A stretch of 64,000 bases of DNA. Origin: Planomicrobium stackebrandtii (lineage in GTDB: Bacteria; Bacillota; Bacilli; Bacillales_A; Planococcaceae). The notes under the pieces are model-generated. The model was not told the DNA's origin. It was given only the letters and a program-made list of their open reading frames with translations, and did not search any database. This document shows, piece after piece, positions 1 through 7,981 of this stretch. A program made the translations under genes and the position numbers. The DNA lies in contig NZ_JAUSWB010000002.1 of assembly GCF_030814955.1 (NCBI RefSeq), positions 1-64,000 on the forward strand, given 5' to 3'. Position 1 is the stretch's first letter. Every line of letters begins with the position of its first letter.

Positions 1-97
1 GGGATAGCGAAGTGCCGAAATCCACTCGGACCCAAGTCCGAGTTAGTTCGGCGCAAGCCCGCGGAAAGCGTCCGCCTGGAGCGCAGGATCCCGTATA
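1..97. repeat. Multi-arm structured intergenic repeat (family distinct from the stop-codon repeats)
   Basis: The first 97 bases fold into nested arms. GGGAT at 1-5 pairs with ATCCC near 90. GTGCCGAA pairs with TTCGGCGC, and inside it ACTCGGAC/GTCCGAGT forms an 8-bp hairpin. GCGGA/TCCGC forms a second hairpin. There is no credible coding region. It resembles the compact structured repeats common between genes in Bacillales, but it does not share sequence with the five arrays further on. The window edge may cut it, so its true start is unknown. From 98 to 158 I see nothing. Confidence 0.5.
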
Positions 98-158
98 AAC
101 AAGCTAAAATGAATATTCATTCTTTGAATTTCATAACTACTCTTTTGTCTACAAGCTC

Positions 159-193
159 AAACAAGGCAGCCTATCCGGCTGCCTTGTTTTTAT
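159..193 (-). terminator. Rho-independent terminator of the downstream-most DUF2382 gene
   Basis: AAGGCAGCC and GGCTGCCTT form a 9-bp stem around a short loop. T- and A-rich flanks lie on both sides, so it can act in both directions. It sits just after the minus-strand stop at 194. Confidence 0.85.
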
Positions 194-1012
194 TTATGGT
201 TTATTCGTTTTATGGACAGTCCCATTTTCTTCGATATCCGCTACTTCCCGGCGGACAGTTTGATTGATGACTTGAACATCTTTGACTTTGCGTTTGCCGA
301 TGACAATCTCTTCACGCACCACCTTCTTTTTGCCGATATCCAGGCGTTCTTCGGAAAGCGGGATGTAGATCGCATCGCCTTTTTCATAAGCCTGTTTCGG
401 TGTCAGCACCTGGTCATCTTTTTCGGGATCCGTTTCCGCAGAGAGGGGGCGGCGGTCGATATCGATTTCCTCGCGTTCGACGGGTACTTGAATTTCTCTG
501 TCCTCTTCCACTAATTTTTTGTGGACCTGGACTTCGCCTGTCTGGACCTTTTCCTTATCAATGCTCAGCCGTTCTTCGTGCAGTGCCAAGCTCCGTTCTT
601 CAGGATCTCGGACAAGCGAGTCGCTTTCCTGGTCTGGCGGAAAAGCAGTTTCCGGTCGAGGGGCAGCTGCAGGTTCACTGTTTGTGTAGAGGAGGAGTTT
701 GCCGTTCTCAACTTGCTGGAAATAATGATCCGTTTCTTCTGCTTCCAATCCCATTCGGTTAAAGGCATCTTTCGTGATGTCTTCGCCGGCTAAAAAGGCG
801 ATGACTTTGCCTTTGAAGTTATCCCGGTCCTGCGTGTCCACATGAACTTTAGTGTGTTCAATCAGCAAGTTGATTTGTTCATCATGCTTAGATACCAGAT
901 ATAATTCCTCTTCTTCGTAACCTGCAGCCCTTAATCCGCCGACTTGAATCAGCACTTGCGCTTGCGCATCAAAAGTGCCGATAAGTTTGTTTCCTTTTTT
1001 CTCCATGCTCAA
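194..1012 (-). CDS. YsnF/AvaK-type DUF2382 stress protein
   Basis: 272 aa, soluble and very acidic/basic. The N-terminal ~100 residues match the general-stress 17M/YflT-like domain (starts LIGTFDAQAQVL, with KHDEQ near residue 43). The C-terminal ~115 residues are DUF2382 (YsnF/AvaK), with the recurring pattern EERL-x-I-x-K and ending in EEIVIGKRKV. A linker rich in P and E joins them. Molecular function is unknown; relatives are general-stress proteins. The ATG at 1012 follows a GGGAGGAATT ribosome site. A sigmaB-like promoter lies at 1056-1082, and a paralogue sits immediately upstream (1140-1967), so the pair arose by duplication. Confidence 0.8.
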   Translation of the reverse strand: MSMEKKGNKLIGTFDAQAQVLIQVGGLRAAGYEEEELYLVSKHDEQINLLIEHTKVHVDTQDRDNFKGKVIAFLAGEDITKDAFNRMGLEAEETDHYFQQVENGKLLLYTNSEPAAAPRPETAFPPDQESDSLVRDPEERSLALHEERLSIDKEKVQTGEVQVHKKLVEEDREIQVPVEREEIDIDRRPLSAETDPEKDDQVLTPKQAYEKGDAIYIPLSEERLDIGKKKVVREEIVIGKRKVKDVQVINQTVRREVADIEENGTVHKTNKP

Positions 1013-1055
1013 TTCCTCCCAAGTCTATTGCACCAAAAACTTTGTTAAAGCTCAT

Positions 1056-1082
1056 TTACCCGCAGTCGCGTACAGCATAAAC
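1056..1082 (-). promoter_or_regulatory. SigmaB-like promoter for the 194-1012 gene
   Basis: On the minus strand GTTTAT (1082-1077), a 15-nt spacer and GGGTAA (1061-1056) match the sigmaB consensus (GTTTAA, 12-15 nt, GGGTAT). It lies 44 nt upstream of the start codon. The DUF2382 product fits general-stress control. Confidence 0.65.
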
Positions 1083-1090
1083 CTGGACGG

Positions 1091-1130
1091 AAAAAAGCGC
1101 ATCCGGAAAACACTTTCCAGATGCGCTTTT
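1091..1130 (-). terminator. Terminator of the upstream DUF2382 paralogue
   Basis: GCGCATC-C-GGAAA pairs with TTTCC-A-GATGCGC around ACAC, with a T-run on the minus-strand side (fwd A-run at 1091-1096). It closes the 1140-1967 gene and separates it from the second paralogue. Confidence 0.85.
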
Positions 1131-1139
1131 GACTTTCTA

Positions 1140-1967
1140 TTAAAATGAATTGCGATCATCTTTTTTCGGTTTTACTTGTTCGTCAATATCCGCTTCTTCT
1201 CTGCGGACAGTTTCATTGACGACTTCAGTGTCCTGAACTTTGCGTTTGCCGACAACAATTTCTTCACTGACGACGTCTTTTTTGCTCACTTCCACACGCT
1301 CTTCGGAAACCGGGATACGAATGGATTCGCCGTCATCGTATGCGCCTTTTTCCGTCAAACCGCCTGTTCCAGGGCTGACTTCCTCGTTCACTGGCCGGCG
1401 TTCGACGTAAACTTCTTCGCGTTCTACAGGGACTTCAATGGTCTGCTGCTCTTCGACGACGTGCTTGCCGACATTTACTTCACCTGTCTGTACGCGTTCC
1501 TTGTCGACGCTGAGGCGCTCTTCGTGGAGGCGCAGATGCTCTTCATCGCTCTGGCTGCTGGCAGCTGCTGTATTTGTGTTTCCGGCTTCTGTCTGTGTGC
1601 CGGTGTATGGCTTATACGAATTGCCATAGTCGCTGTTGACATAGAGCACGAGCTTGCCGTTTTCTACTTGTTGATAATACTCATCGGCTTCGCTGCTTCC
1701 CAACCCCATTTGTGTGAAAGCGTCCCGGGTAGAATCTTCTCCTGAAATAAAAGATTTGAATTTGCCCATCATGTCATCATCTTCCTGGGTATTCAAATGA
1801 ACATCTGTCTGGCCCTGGACCATGGACAGTTGATCGTCATGCTTGGCGATTACATACATATCTTCTTCTTTATAGCCTTGCGCTTTCAATTCGCTGATTT
1901 TATGCAAAACTTCCGCTTGTACATCATATGCCTGGATTAATGTTGTTCCTTTGTTTGTCATTGTCAA
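1140..1967 (-). CDS. YsnF/AvaK-type DUF2382 stress protein (paralogue)
   Basis: 275 aa with the same two-domain plan as its neighbour. An N-terminal 17M/YflT-like domain (LIQAYDVQAEVLHKI, KHDDQ) is joined by a Q/T/S-rich linker to a C-terminal DUF2382 domain (LHEERLSVDKERVQTGEV, then SEERVEVSKKDVV and EEIVVGKRKV). Function is unknown; the family is stress-associated. The ATG at 1967 follows AGGAGGAATT. A near-perfect sigmaB promoter lies at 2015-2040. Each copy has its own promoter and terminator, so they are two transcription units and not an operon. Confidence 0.82.
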   Translation of the reverse strand: MTMTNKGTTLIQAYDVQAEVLHKISELKAQGYKEEDMYVIAKHDDQLSMVQGQTDVHLNTQEDDDMMGKFKSFISGEDSTRDAFTQMGLGSSEADEYYQQVENGKLVLYVNSDYGNSYKPYTGTQTEAGNTNTAAASSQSDEEHLRLHEERLSVDKERVQTGEVNVGKHVVEEQQTIEVPVEREEVYVERRPVNEEVSPGTGGLTEKGAYDDGESIRIPVSEERVEVSKKDVVSEEIVVGKRKVQDTEVVNETVRREEADIDEQVKPKKDDRNSF

Positions 1968-2014
1968 TTCCTCCTAATAGTGATAAATCACCTGTAAAGT
2001 AAGGTAATGATAAT

Positions 2015-2040
2015 CTACCCCGATGTTTTTCAGAATAAAC
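2015..2040 (-). promoter_or_regulatory. SigmaB promoter for the 1140-1967 gene
   Basis: On the minus strand GTTTAT (2040-2035), a 14-nt spacer and GGGTAG (2020-2015) form a strong sigmaB match about 48 nt upstream of the start codon. Confidence 0.75.
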
Positions 2041-2059
2041 CCCGATGAAAAAGAAAGGC

Positions 2060-2088
2060 TTGCTTTACTGAACAATATTTAATACAAT
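2060..2088 (+). promoter_or_regulatory. SigmaA promoter of the Zur operon
   Basis: TTGCTT at 2060-2065, a 17-nt spacer and TACAAT at 2083-2088 form a sigmaA-type promoter. The Zur box starts 3 nt after the -10 element and would cover the transcription start. Confidence 0.6.
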
Positions 2089-2090
2089 TT

Positions 2091-2111
2091 AAAGCGTAAT
2101 CATTACTATTT
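2091..2111 (+). promoter_or_regulatory. Zur box
   Basis: The palindrome aaagcgtaat-c-attactattt differs from the Bacillus Zur consensus (aaatcgtaat-n-attacgattt) at only two positions. It lies directly downstream of the -10 element and upstream of a CobW-family GTPase and two zinc-independent ribosomal proteins, all typical Zur targets. Zinc-bound Zur would block transcription here. Confidence 0.88.
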
Positions 2112-2138
2112 ATAAATTTGAAAGGAGAATATGCCATC

Positions 2139-3257
2139 ATGGAAAAACTTGTTCCGGTAACAGTGCTGAGCGGATATCTTGGAGCCGGAAAAACGACTTT
2201 GCTCAATCATCTATTGCATAATCGGGAGAATCTCAAAGTCGCGGTGATCGTCAACGATATGAGTGAAGTGAATATAGACGCAGCTTTGGTCAAACAAGGA
2301 GGCTTTTTGCAAACAGAAGAAAAGCTCGTGCAAATGCAGAATGGCTGCATCTGCTGCACCTTGAGGGAAGACCTGATGCTGGAAGTTGAGAAGCTGGTGA
2401 AACTGGGAGACATCGACTGCATCGTCATCGAATCATCGGGAATCAGTGAGCCGCTGCCGGTAGCGCAGACCTTTACATACCAAGACGAAGAAATCGGTGT
2501 CGACTTAACCAAAATATGCCGCTTGGACACGTTGGTCACCGTAGTGGATGGCTATGCTTTTTGGAAGGACTTTGCGTCAGGTGAGTCGCTGCTGGAAAGA
2601 AATCAGGAAGCTACTCCAGAAGATGTCCGCGAAATTTCAGATTTGCTGATTGACCAAATTGAATTTGCTGATGTTATCTTATTAAACAAAATGGATTTGG
2701 TTGCACCGCATGAACGGAAGCGGCTGAAAGAGCTGCTTGCAGCTTTGAATCCAGACGCGCAGATCATCGAAACGGTGCATTCGAAAGTAGCTTTGGACAA
2801 GGTAGTGAATACCGGTTTATTCGACTTTGAGAAATCGAGCCAAAGTGCGGGCTGGATCAAGGAGTTGAACGAAGAGCACATTCCGGAATCCGAGGAATAC
2901 GGAATTGCTTCATTAGTTTATCGGAGCCAGAAACCGTTTCATCCAGAACGGTTGATGCAATGGATTTTGGAATGGCCGGTGGAAGTTGTTCGTGCCAAAG
3001 GATTTTTATGGCTGGCAACAAGAACTGAAGCAGTTGTGTTATTGTCGCAGGCTGGCCCGTCGCTCGGCATTGAGCATGCGGGCGGCTGGGATCTGGAAAA
3101 TGGCGTTAAAATGACCGAGCTCGTGCTGATCGGCATCGATATGAACCAAACAGTCATTGTCCAAGAGTTGGATCGGTGTTTATTGACAGCTGAAGAAGCT
3201 GAACAGGATTGGACAACATTCCACGATCCACTGCCAGTATTTCAATTACTTTCTTAA
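2139..3257 (+). CDS. CobW/COG0523 zinc-metallochaperone GTPase (ZagA/YciC-like)
   Basis: 372 aa. G3E-family GTPase that in relatives delivers zinc under limitation. The P-loop GYLGAGKTT lies near residue 12, the COG0523 metal motif CICC (in [11 protein letters not shown]) near 65, SSGISEP near 98 and the NKMD specificity motif in the middle. The CobW C-terminal domain follows. I chose the ATG at 2139 because AAAGGAG (2121-2127) sits 11 nt upstream; the TTG at 2118 overlaps that site. It is first in a Zur-boxed operon with zinc-free L33 and S14 paralogues. ZagA/YciC is the best functional analogue; orthology is inferred from context. Confidence 0.85.
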   Translation: MEKLVPVTVLSGYLGAGKTTLLNHLLHNRENLKVAVIVNDMSEVNIDAALVKQGGFLQTEEKLVQMQNGCICCTLREDLMLEVEKLVKLGDIDCIVIESSGISEPLPVAQTFTYQDEEIGVDLTKICRLDTLVTVVDGYAFWKDFASGESLLERNQEATPEDVREISDLLIDQIEFADVILLNKMDLVAPHERKRLKELLAALNPDAQIIETVHSKVALDKVVNTGLFDFEKSSQSAGWIKELNEEHIPESEEYGIASLVYRSQKPFHPERLMQWILEWPVEVVRAKGFLWLATRTEAVVLLSQAGPSLGIEHAGGWDLENGVKMTELVLIGIDMNQTVIVQELDRCLLTAEEAEQDWTTFHDPLPVFQLLS

Positions 3258-3270
3258 GGAGGGGAAAAAG

Positions 3271-3420
3271 ATGAGAGTCAATATTACATTGGCATGTACA
3301 GAAACCGGGGACCGGAATTACAGTACAACGAAAAACAAACGTACAAACCCGGAACGCATTGAATTGAAGAAATACAGTCCGCGTCTCAAGAAGGTCACCC
3401 TTCATCGTGAAACAAAATAA
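3271..3420 (+). CDS. rpmG: Zinc-independent 50S ribosomal protein L33
   Basis: 49 aa, [17 protein letters not shown] at the start, the standard L33 length. The zinc-binding Cys pairs of the C+ form are absent: the usual KYCP position reads KYSP, and only one Cys (in LACT) remains. This is a C-minus paralogue that can replace the zinc protein in ribosomes. AAGGAGGGG lies just upstream. It is 13 nt after the zagA-like gene and 49 nt before the S14 paralogue, in the same Zur-controlled operon. Confidence 0.9.
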   Translation: MRVNITLACTETGDRNYSTTKNKRTNPERIELKKYSPRLKKVTLHRETK

Positions 3421-3469
3421 CTTTTTTGTAATTTTCAACTCGTAATAATTACAACTAGGAGGCAGCAAA

Positions 3470-3739
3470 ATGGCAAAAAAATCAAAAGTGGCACGCCACA
3501 AAAAGCAGCAAGCGATGGTTGAACACTATGCGGAGCTGCGGCAAGAGCTAAAAGAAAAAGGGGACTTTCAAGCATTGGCTAATTTGCCGAAGGATGCATC
3601 CCCAGTCCGCTTGAATAATCGATGCGGTGTGACAGGGAGACCGCGCGGCTTTATGCGCAAATTCGGCATGTCGCGCATCGTTTTCCGGGAGCTGGCACAT
3701 AAAGGACAGATTCCTGGCGTTAAAAAGGCCAGCTGGTAG
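3470..3739 (+). CDS. rpsN: Zinc-independent 30S ribosomal protein S14 (YhzA/RpsN2 type)
   Basis: 89 aa, against ~61 aa for the zinc-binding form. It has the S14 signature [18 protein letters not shown] and the end [12 protein letters not shown], and lacks the CxxC-CxxC zinc knuckle of the short form. CTAGGAGGCAGC precedes the ATG. In the zinc-sparing response this paralogue lets ribosomes assemble without zinc. It is last in the Zur operon. No clear terminator follows directly; the hairpin at 4149-4176 may serve. Confidence 0.93.
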   Translation: MAKKSKVARHKKQQAMVEHYAELRQELKEKGDFQALANLPKDASPVRLNNRCGVTGRPRGFMRKFGMSRIVFRELAHKGQIPGVKKASW

Positions 3740-3844
3740 AGAGGTTTCTTCAGACTTTCAACTCTTTAAGCTGAAACGAGCTGATATTTTGTTCCAGTTT
3801 AAAGAGACTGTTCCACAAAAGTTACCTGTCAGCAGAGCAGATCC

Positions 3845-4129
3845 CAGTGTCTGCTGGCTAAGATCAAAGCTGAAGATATTGAGGCACGCCTTGGCGGTGA
3901 AGAGTTTGTCGTAATCATGCCTGATGCCGGAGCTGAGGAAGGGCAGGCCATGGGCAATGCGCTGTGCAGCCGTTTGGCCTACGCTGACTGGCAGCACATA
4001 CCTGTCACAGTCAGTATCGGTGTTGCAGCTTATGTACCTGGGGATAAAGTGGAGAGTTTGCTGTCTCGAGCTGATGGTTTTCTTTACAAAGCTAAAGCCA
4101 GCGGCAGGAATTGTGTTATCGGAAATTAA
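3845..4129 (+). pseudogene. Remnant of a GGDEF diguanylate cyclase
   Basis: The reading frame gives LLAKIKAEDIEARLGGEEF and then VVIMPDAGAEEG, VTVSIGVAAY and LLSRADGFLYKAKASGRN to a TAA at 4129. This is the C-terminal two thirds of a GGDEF domain, with the active-site GGEEF intact. The part before it (DxD metal-binding region and any sensor) is missing. The same frame hits a stop at 3800-3802, there is no start with a ribosome site, and the sequence before 3845 shows no GGDEF similarity. I read it as the stump of a deleted gene. 3740-3844 holds nothing recognisable. Confidence 0.75.
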
Positions 4130-4148
4130 ATGAAGAACGGTACTGAAC

Positions 4149-4176
4149 ATCCGCCTTTGAGGCGGGTGTATTTTTA
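4149..4176 (+). terminator. Rho-independent terminator
   Basis: CCGCCT-TTG-AGGCGG stem followed by TGTATTTTTA. It lies downstream of the GGDEF remnant, probably the original terminator of that gene, and insulates the next gene. Confidence 0.6.
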
Positions 4177-4267
4177 TGCAGGAAAATCGGAAAATAAACC
4201 CATTACATTCCTTGATTCAAAGGCTATAATAAGCATATGAAAAATATCTTTATCTTTGGAGGTTGCG

Positions 4268-5107
4268 ATGGAAAAAGATAATCAGTTGCTGGGGGAACGT
4301 GTGCTGGCGGATAAAGAATTAATCGCTCAATTAATCCATGAGGAAGCGGTCAAGGATGTACCGGTGGAGCAGCTCCAAATGCATGAAGCTTTTATCGGCA
4401 TCGTCAATAAGGTGCGAACTGATTTTGTGAAATTGATTGGGGAATCGATCATCAATAGTTGTGATATGCAAAAAGTTTATACGAGTATTCAAGAATGGGG
4501 AGAAGCAACGGGGAACTTTTTTCTTGAAAACGAACAATCGCTCGAAGACGCGTTAGCGGAAACCTCGCTCTACCGCAAACATATCGGGACGGTGATCAAG
4601 ACGGAAGCGATACGGAAGAAGATGGAGCTTCAAAGTCTTTTTGATGCTATGGAGCTTTTTCATTCCCTATTGGATTATGCGGCATATTCGTATACACAGG
4701 CTTACACGGAATCTTATAGGCGGAGATTGAAAGCGTCCAGAAAGGAATTTTTGGAACTGTCAGCTCCTGTAGTGCCTGTCAGTGACCAAATCGCCATTTT
4801 GCCGTTAGTTGGCAGCATTGAAATCGACCGTGCCCGTTATATTTTGGAAAAAACCCTGTTGTCTGCAAACCAGTTGAAAATCAAAGTGTTGATTGTAGAT
4901 CTTTCTGGAGTGGTGCGGGTAGACTCGATGGTGGCAGAGCAAATCATTAAAATTATCCAATCCCTGAAGTTGGTCGGTGTGCGTTCGATACTGACAGGCA
5001 TTCGGCCAGAAATCGCCCGAACAATGGCTGAAATTGGAGTCGATCTAGGGAATTTGGAAATCGGCGGCAGTTTGAAGCGTGTGCTGGACCAGATGAAAAT
5101 TAGTTAA
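4268..5107 (+). CDS. RsbR-family stressosome co-antagonist (STAS domain)
   Basis: 279 aa. The N-terminal ~150 residues are helical, like the non-haem globin sensor half of RsbR paralogues. The C-terminal STAS domain begins near QIAILPLVGSIEIDRA, with the core LIVDLSGVVRVDS where the partner-kinase phosphorylation site is expected, and ends with GVRSILTGIRPEIA. RsbR proteins build the stressosome that switches sigmaB. I chose the ATG at 4268, 5 nt after GGAGG; the TTG at 4256 overlaps that site. It stands alone, with TATAAT at 4225-4230 upstream and a terminator behind it. Which signal it senses cannot be seen. Confidence 0.78.
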   Translation: MEKDNQLLGERVLADKELIAQLIHEEAVKDVPVEQLQMHEAFIGIVNKVRTDFVKLIGESIINSCDMQKVYTSIQEWGEATGNFFLENEQSLEDALAETSLYRKHIGTVIKTEAIRKKMELQSLFDAMELFHSLLDYAAYSYTQAYTESYRRRLKASRKEFLELSAPVVPVSDQIAILPLVGSIEIDRARYILEKTLLSANQLKIKVLIVDLSGVVRVDSMVAEQIIKIIQSLKLVGVRSILTGIRPEIARTMAEIGVDLGNLEIGGSLKRVLDQMKIS

Positions 5108-5113
5108 CAATAG

Positions 5114-5148
5114 AAAAATGCCGAAGCCCTCAGGCTTCGGCATTTTTC
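5114..5148. terminator. Bidirectional terminator between rsbR-like gene and dapA
   Basis: AAAAATGCCGAAGCC and its complement GGCTTCGGCATTTTT form a long stem with A/T tails on both sides. It serves the two convergent genes. Confidence 0.92.
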
Positions 5149-5159
5149 TGTTAATAAAT

Positions 5160-6050
5160 TTAGTTGGTGACAGCCTCTGAATGCAAATCTGGCAGAGATT
5201 TGCGCAATGCTGAGGTTTCTTCCTCTGTCAACGGGATCATCGGTAGACGAACGCCGCCCACTCTGATTCCGGTCAAGTTAAGTGCCGCTTTAACAGGAGT
5301 TGGATTTGGTGCAGCGAACAAAGCTTTCATTGTCGGCAATAATCGTCTGTGGATGGCTGCTGCTTTTTTGACGTCGCCTGTTTTGAAGCTGGTGACCATG
5401 TCCTGCATATCGTTGCCGATAATGTGTGCGGAAACCGACACGATGCCAGTGCCGCCGATGGACAGCATCGGCAAAGTCAGGCTGTCGTCGCCGCTGTAGA
5501 CTGAAAATGCCGTTGGTGTTTTTTCGATGATTTCGGCAGCTGCGTCCAAGTCTCCACTCGCTTCTTTAACCGAAACGATGTTGTCGATCTTGGACAATCG
5601 AATGATGGTTTCTGGAGACAAGTTGACTGCACTGCGCCCCGGAATGTTATACAGCATGACCGGCAGGGTTGTAGACTGGGCAATTGCCTCGAAATGCTGG
5701 AACATGCCCTCTTGCGAAGGCTTGTTGTAATAAGGAGTGACCAGCATAATGCCGTCAACGCCTGCTTCTTCTGCCTGTCTCGTCAATGAAATAGAAGCGC
5801 GTGTGTTGTTGGAGCCGGTTCCTGCAATTACTGGAATCCGTCCAGCGACTGTATTGACGGTGAACTGGAACAGCTCTGCTTTTTCGTCTGTCGATAACGT
5901 TGGAGATTCACCTGTTGTACCTGCGACGACAAGGCCGTCTGAACCGTTTGCTATTAAATGCTCTATCAGTTTCTGTGTTGCCGGAAAATCGATTTCTCCA
6001 TGTTGATCGAACGGCGTCACCATTGCTGTAATTACTTGGCCGAAATTCAT
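5160..6050 (-). CDS. dapA: 4-hydroxy-tetrahydrodipicolinate synthase
   Basis: 296 aa, cytosolic. It condenses pyruvate with aspartate semialdehyde, the first step to lysine and diaminopimelate. VVAGTTGESPTLS is the classic signature near residue 40, followed by GTGSNNT and YNIPGRSA. The Schiff-base Lys is in SVKEASGD near 160. The end EEETSALRKSL is normal length. I chose the ATG at 6050 (MNFGQVITAMVTPF) behind AAAGGGTG. The same frame stays open up to 6293, but that stretch is the riboswitch leader. Lysine should switch it off through the L-box at 6183-6352. Confidence 0.96.
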   Translation of the reverse strand: MNFGQVITAMVTPFDQHGEIDFPATQKLIEHLIANGSDGLVVAGTTGESPTLSTDEKAELFQFTVNTVAGRIPVIAGTGSNNTRASISLTRQAEEAGVDGIMLVTPYYNKPSQEGMFQHFEAIAQSTTLPVMLYNIPGRSAVNLSPETIIRLSKIDNIVSVKEASGDLDAAAEIIEKTPTAFSVYSGDDSLTLPMLSIGGTGIVSVSAHIIGNDMQDMVTSFKTGDVKKAAAIHRRLLPTMKALFAAPNPTPVKAALNLTGIRVGGVRLPMIPLTEEETSALRKSLPDLHSEAVTN

Positions 6051-6113
6051 AAAAAACACACCCTTTTCTAATTTTTGTCGAAGCTTAGAGGTGAGGGGAA
6101 AGTCAGGAAGGAA

Positions 6114-6146
6114 CAAAAAAGCAGCAACGAGGGGTCCCGTTGCTGC
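6114..6146 (-). terminator. Regulatory terminator of the lysine riboswitch
   Basis: On the minus strand GCAGCAACG and CGTTGCTGC form a stem followed by TTTTTT (fwd A-run 6115-6120). It lies between the L-box aptamer and the dapA start, as expected for a transcription-terminating lysine riboswitch. Confidence 0.85.
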
Positions 6147-6182
6147 AGTAGAAACAATGTTTACCATTCGTTCCTGTGCATC

Positions 6183-6352
6183 AGATAGCCCTCCATATAG
6201 TTTCCTATATGACAGTCCTGCATTTATTGAATGCAGACCCAGCGAACAGAAATATGAGATTTCCGCCACTTCGGCAAATTCCCCTTTCGGCAAACGTCAA
6301 TGGATCTCATCATCCTCGTTTTGCGTACTAATGGTTTTTGCGCCTCTATCCT
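6183..6352 (-). promoter_or_regulatory. Lysine riboswitch (L-box) upstream of dapA
   Basis: Read on the minus strand, the leader contains the conserved L-box blocks in order: GAGGCGC, GATGATGAGATCC, GCCGAAAGGGG, TTGCCGAAGTGG, AAATCTCAT, CTGGGTCTGCAT, GACTGTCATA and GGAGGGCTATCTG. They are followed by an intrinsic terminator and dapA. Bound lysine would favour the terminator. Confidence 0.9.
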
Positions 6353-6393
6353 ACTCCAAAAAAAGCTGGAGCAAGAAATATTTAATTAGCTGT

Positions 6394-6422
6394 ACTATAA
6401 CAAATTTCTCTGTCAATTGCAA
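6394..6422 (-). promoter_or_regulatory. SigmaA promoter of the L-box/dapA unit
   Basis: On the minus strand TTGCAA (6422-6417), a 17-nt spacer and TATAGT (6399-6394). Transcription would start near 6387, about 35 nt before the aptamer core. Confidence 0.6.
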
Positions 6423-6464
6423 GATGAAGAACGTAAAATCTTATGAGGGATGAGGTGATTGAAG

Positions 6465-7076
6465 ATGAATGAAAGAGATTATGAACGTCTGCTGAACATT
6501 GCAACGGTGGGAAATCAGCAGGGCTTTACGGATTCGCTGCATCACAACCGCTATGAACCGACGCCTTATGAACTGCTGGACACGCTGTTCCAGCATTACA
6601 GCCTGTCGCCAGCAGACCGTCTGGTGGATGTCGGCTGCGGTAAAGGGCGGCTAAATTTTTATGTCCATCATTTTTTTGGAGCAGAAAGTGCCGGAATCGA
6701 GATGAATCCGTCATTTTATGATGAGGCACTTGAAAACAAAAAACAGTATGCCAGCAAGCGCAAAGGGGCCGAGCAGCGCATCCAATTCTATAATTGCCTG
6801 GCGCAAGATTACCCGATAGCGGCACGCGACAATAAGTTTTATTTCTTTAATCCCTTTTCTGTTGGACTATTCATTGCTTTTATAAATAAAATTTTGCGGT
6901 CAGCCGAAACGGACCCGCGAACGATAGAGGTGATCCTGTTTTTTGCTTCTCAGGATTACAGCGGCTTTCTGGAAACCAGCACGGCCTTTCAATTGATAGA
7001 AGAAATTCAGCTGCCGGATTTCGATAAGGACTTGCGCGAACGCTTTTTGATTTATCGGCTGCCTAAAATGGATTAG
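6465..7076 (+). CDS. Class I SAM-dependent methyltransferase, substrate unknown
   Basis: 203 aa. Motif I is VDVGCGKGRLNFY near residue 55, followed by GIEMNPSFYDEAL (acidic residue binding the SAM ribose) and, near 118, FYFFNPFS in the motif IV position. That last sequence replaces the NPPY of nucleic-acid N-methylases, so the substrate is open. I chose the ATG at 6465, 7 nt after TGAGGTG; the TTG at 6459 is too close to it. It diverges from dapA and precedes the metallopeptidase by 59 nt. Confidence 0.7.
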   Translation: MNERDYERLLNIATVGNQQGFTDSLHHNRYEPTPYELLDTLFQHYSLSPADRLVDVGCGKGRLNFYVHHFFGAESAGIEMNPSFYDEALENKKQYASKRKGAEQRIQFYNCLAQDYPIAARDNKFYFFNPFSVGLFIAFINKILRSAETDPRTIEVILFFASQDYSGFLETSTAFQLIEEIQLPDFDKDLRERFLIYRLPKMD

Positions 7077-7135
7077 AAACAAGCCGTTAATGGGTATGCT
7101 TAAACTAAAAACCAATGGTGAAACGAGGAACCCGT

Positions 7136-7981
7136 ATGAAGTGGAAGGGCAGAGCAAGAAGCAGAAATGTAGAAGACCGGAGAGGGAAAGGCGGTGCGGT
7201 AGTTGCCGGCGGCGGCATCGGAGGCATCCTGATAGTGCTGCTGGTGGCGTTTTTGGGCGGTGATCCGGGTGCTATCCTCGATCAGATGGGCGGATCGGCA
7301 GGGACCTCATCAAATCAGCCATATGAAGCGACTGCGGAAGAAGAGCAGCTGGCTGAATTCGTCTCGGTCGTTTTGGCAGACACCGAGCAGGTCTGGACGG
7401 AAGTATTTGAGGAAGAAGGCATGGAATATGTCGAGCCGACTTTGGTTCTGTACAGCGGAAGTGTTGAGTCTGCCTGCGGAATGGCCGGTGCATCCGTTGG
7501 GCCTTTTTATTGTCCGGGCGACTATAAGCTATACATCGATCTAAGCTTTTACGATGAGCTCCAGAACCAGTTCCAGGCGCCAGGCGATTTTGCCATGGCC
7601 TATGTTCTGGCACATGAAGTAGGCCACCATGTCCAAAATCTGCTTGGCGTCATGGAAGAAGTGCAGCCGCTGCGCAGTCAATTGAGTGAAGAAGAATACA
7701 ATAAAGTGCAGGTTCGCCTGGAACTGCAGGCAGATTATTTGTCGGGTGTCTGGGCGCATCATGCGCAGGGCATGGGCTACTTGGAGGAAGGCGACCTGGA
7801 AGAAGCATTGACAGCGGCGAGTGCCGTTGGAGACGATACAATCCAACAGCGTTCACGTGGTTATGTGGTGCCGGAAAGTTTTACCCATGGCAGTTCTGAG
7901 CAGCGCAAAAGCTGGTTTTATAAAGGCTTTGAAGCCGGCAACTTGAAAGAAGGCGACACCTTCAATGCGACCGATTTGTGA
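7136..7981 (+). CDS. YpfJ-family neutral zinc metallopeptidase
   Basis: 281 aa. A basic cytoplasmic N-terminus (KWKGRARSRN) is followed by one membrane segment (about residues 22-42, GGGIGGILIVLLVAFLGG) and an extracytoplasmic peptidase domain. The zinc site HEVGHHVQ lies near 160 and the third ligand region LELQADYLSGVWAH near 200; the fold ends GFEAGNLKEGDTF. Two Cys in SACGMAGASVGPFYC may form a disulfide. The ATG at 7136 follows CGAGGAA. Biological substrate is unknown. A weak GGGTAT at 7091 could be a sigmaB -10, but its -35 is poor. Confidence 0.85.
   Translation: MKWKGRARSRNVEDRRGKGGAVVAGGGIGGILIVLLVAFLGGDPGAILDQMGGSAGTSSNQPYEATAEEEQLAEFVSVVLADTEQVWTEVFEEEGMEYVEPTLVLYSGSVESACGMAGASVGPFYCPGDYKLYIDLSFYDELQNQFQAPGDFAMAYVLAHEVGHHVQNLLGVMEEVQPLRSQLSEEEYNKVQVRLELQADYLSGVWAHHAQGMGYLEEGDLEEALTAASAVGDDTIQQRSRGYVVPESFTHGSSEQRKSWFYKGFEAGNLKEGDTFNATDL

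Noticed and set aside
6051-6293. N-terminal extension of dapA by 81 codons
   Set aside because: The stretch is the lysine riboswitch and its terminator; the ATG at 6050 has the ribosome site and the conserved protein start.
7071-7096. SigmaB promoter before the zinc metallopeptidase
   Set aside because: GGGTAT is good, but the expected -35 reads GATTAG; too weak to list as a feature.
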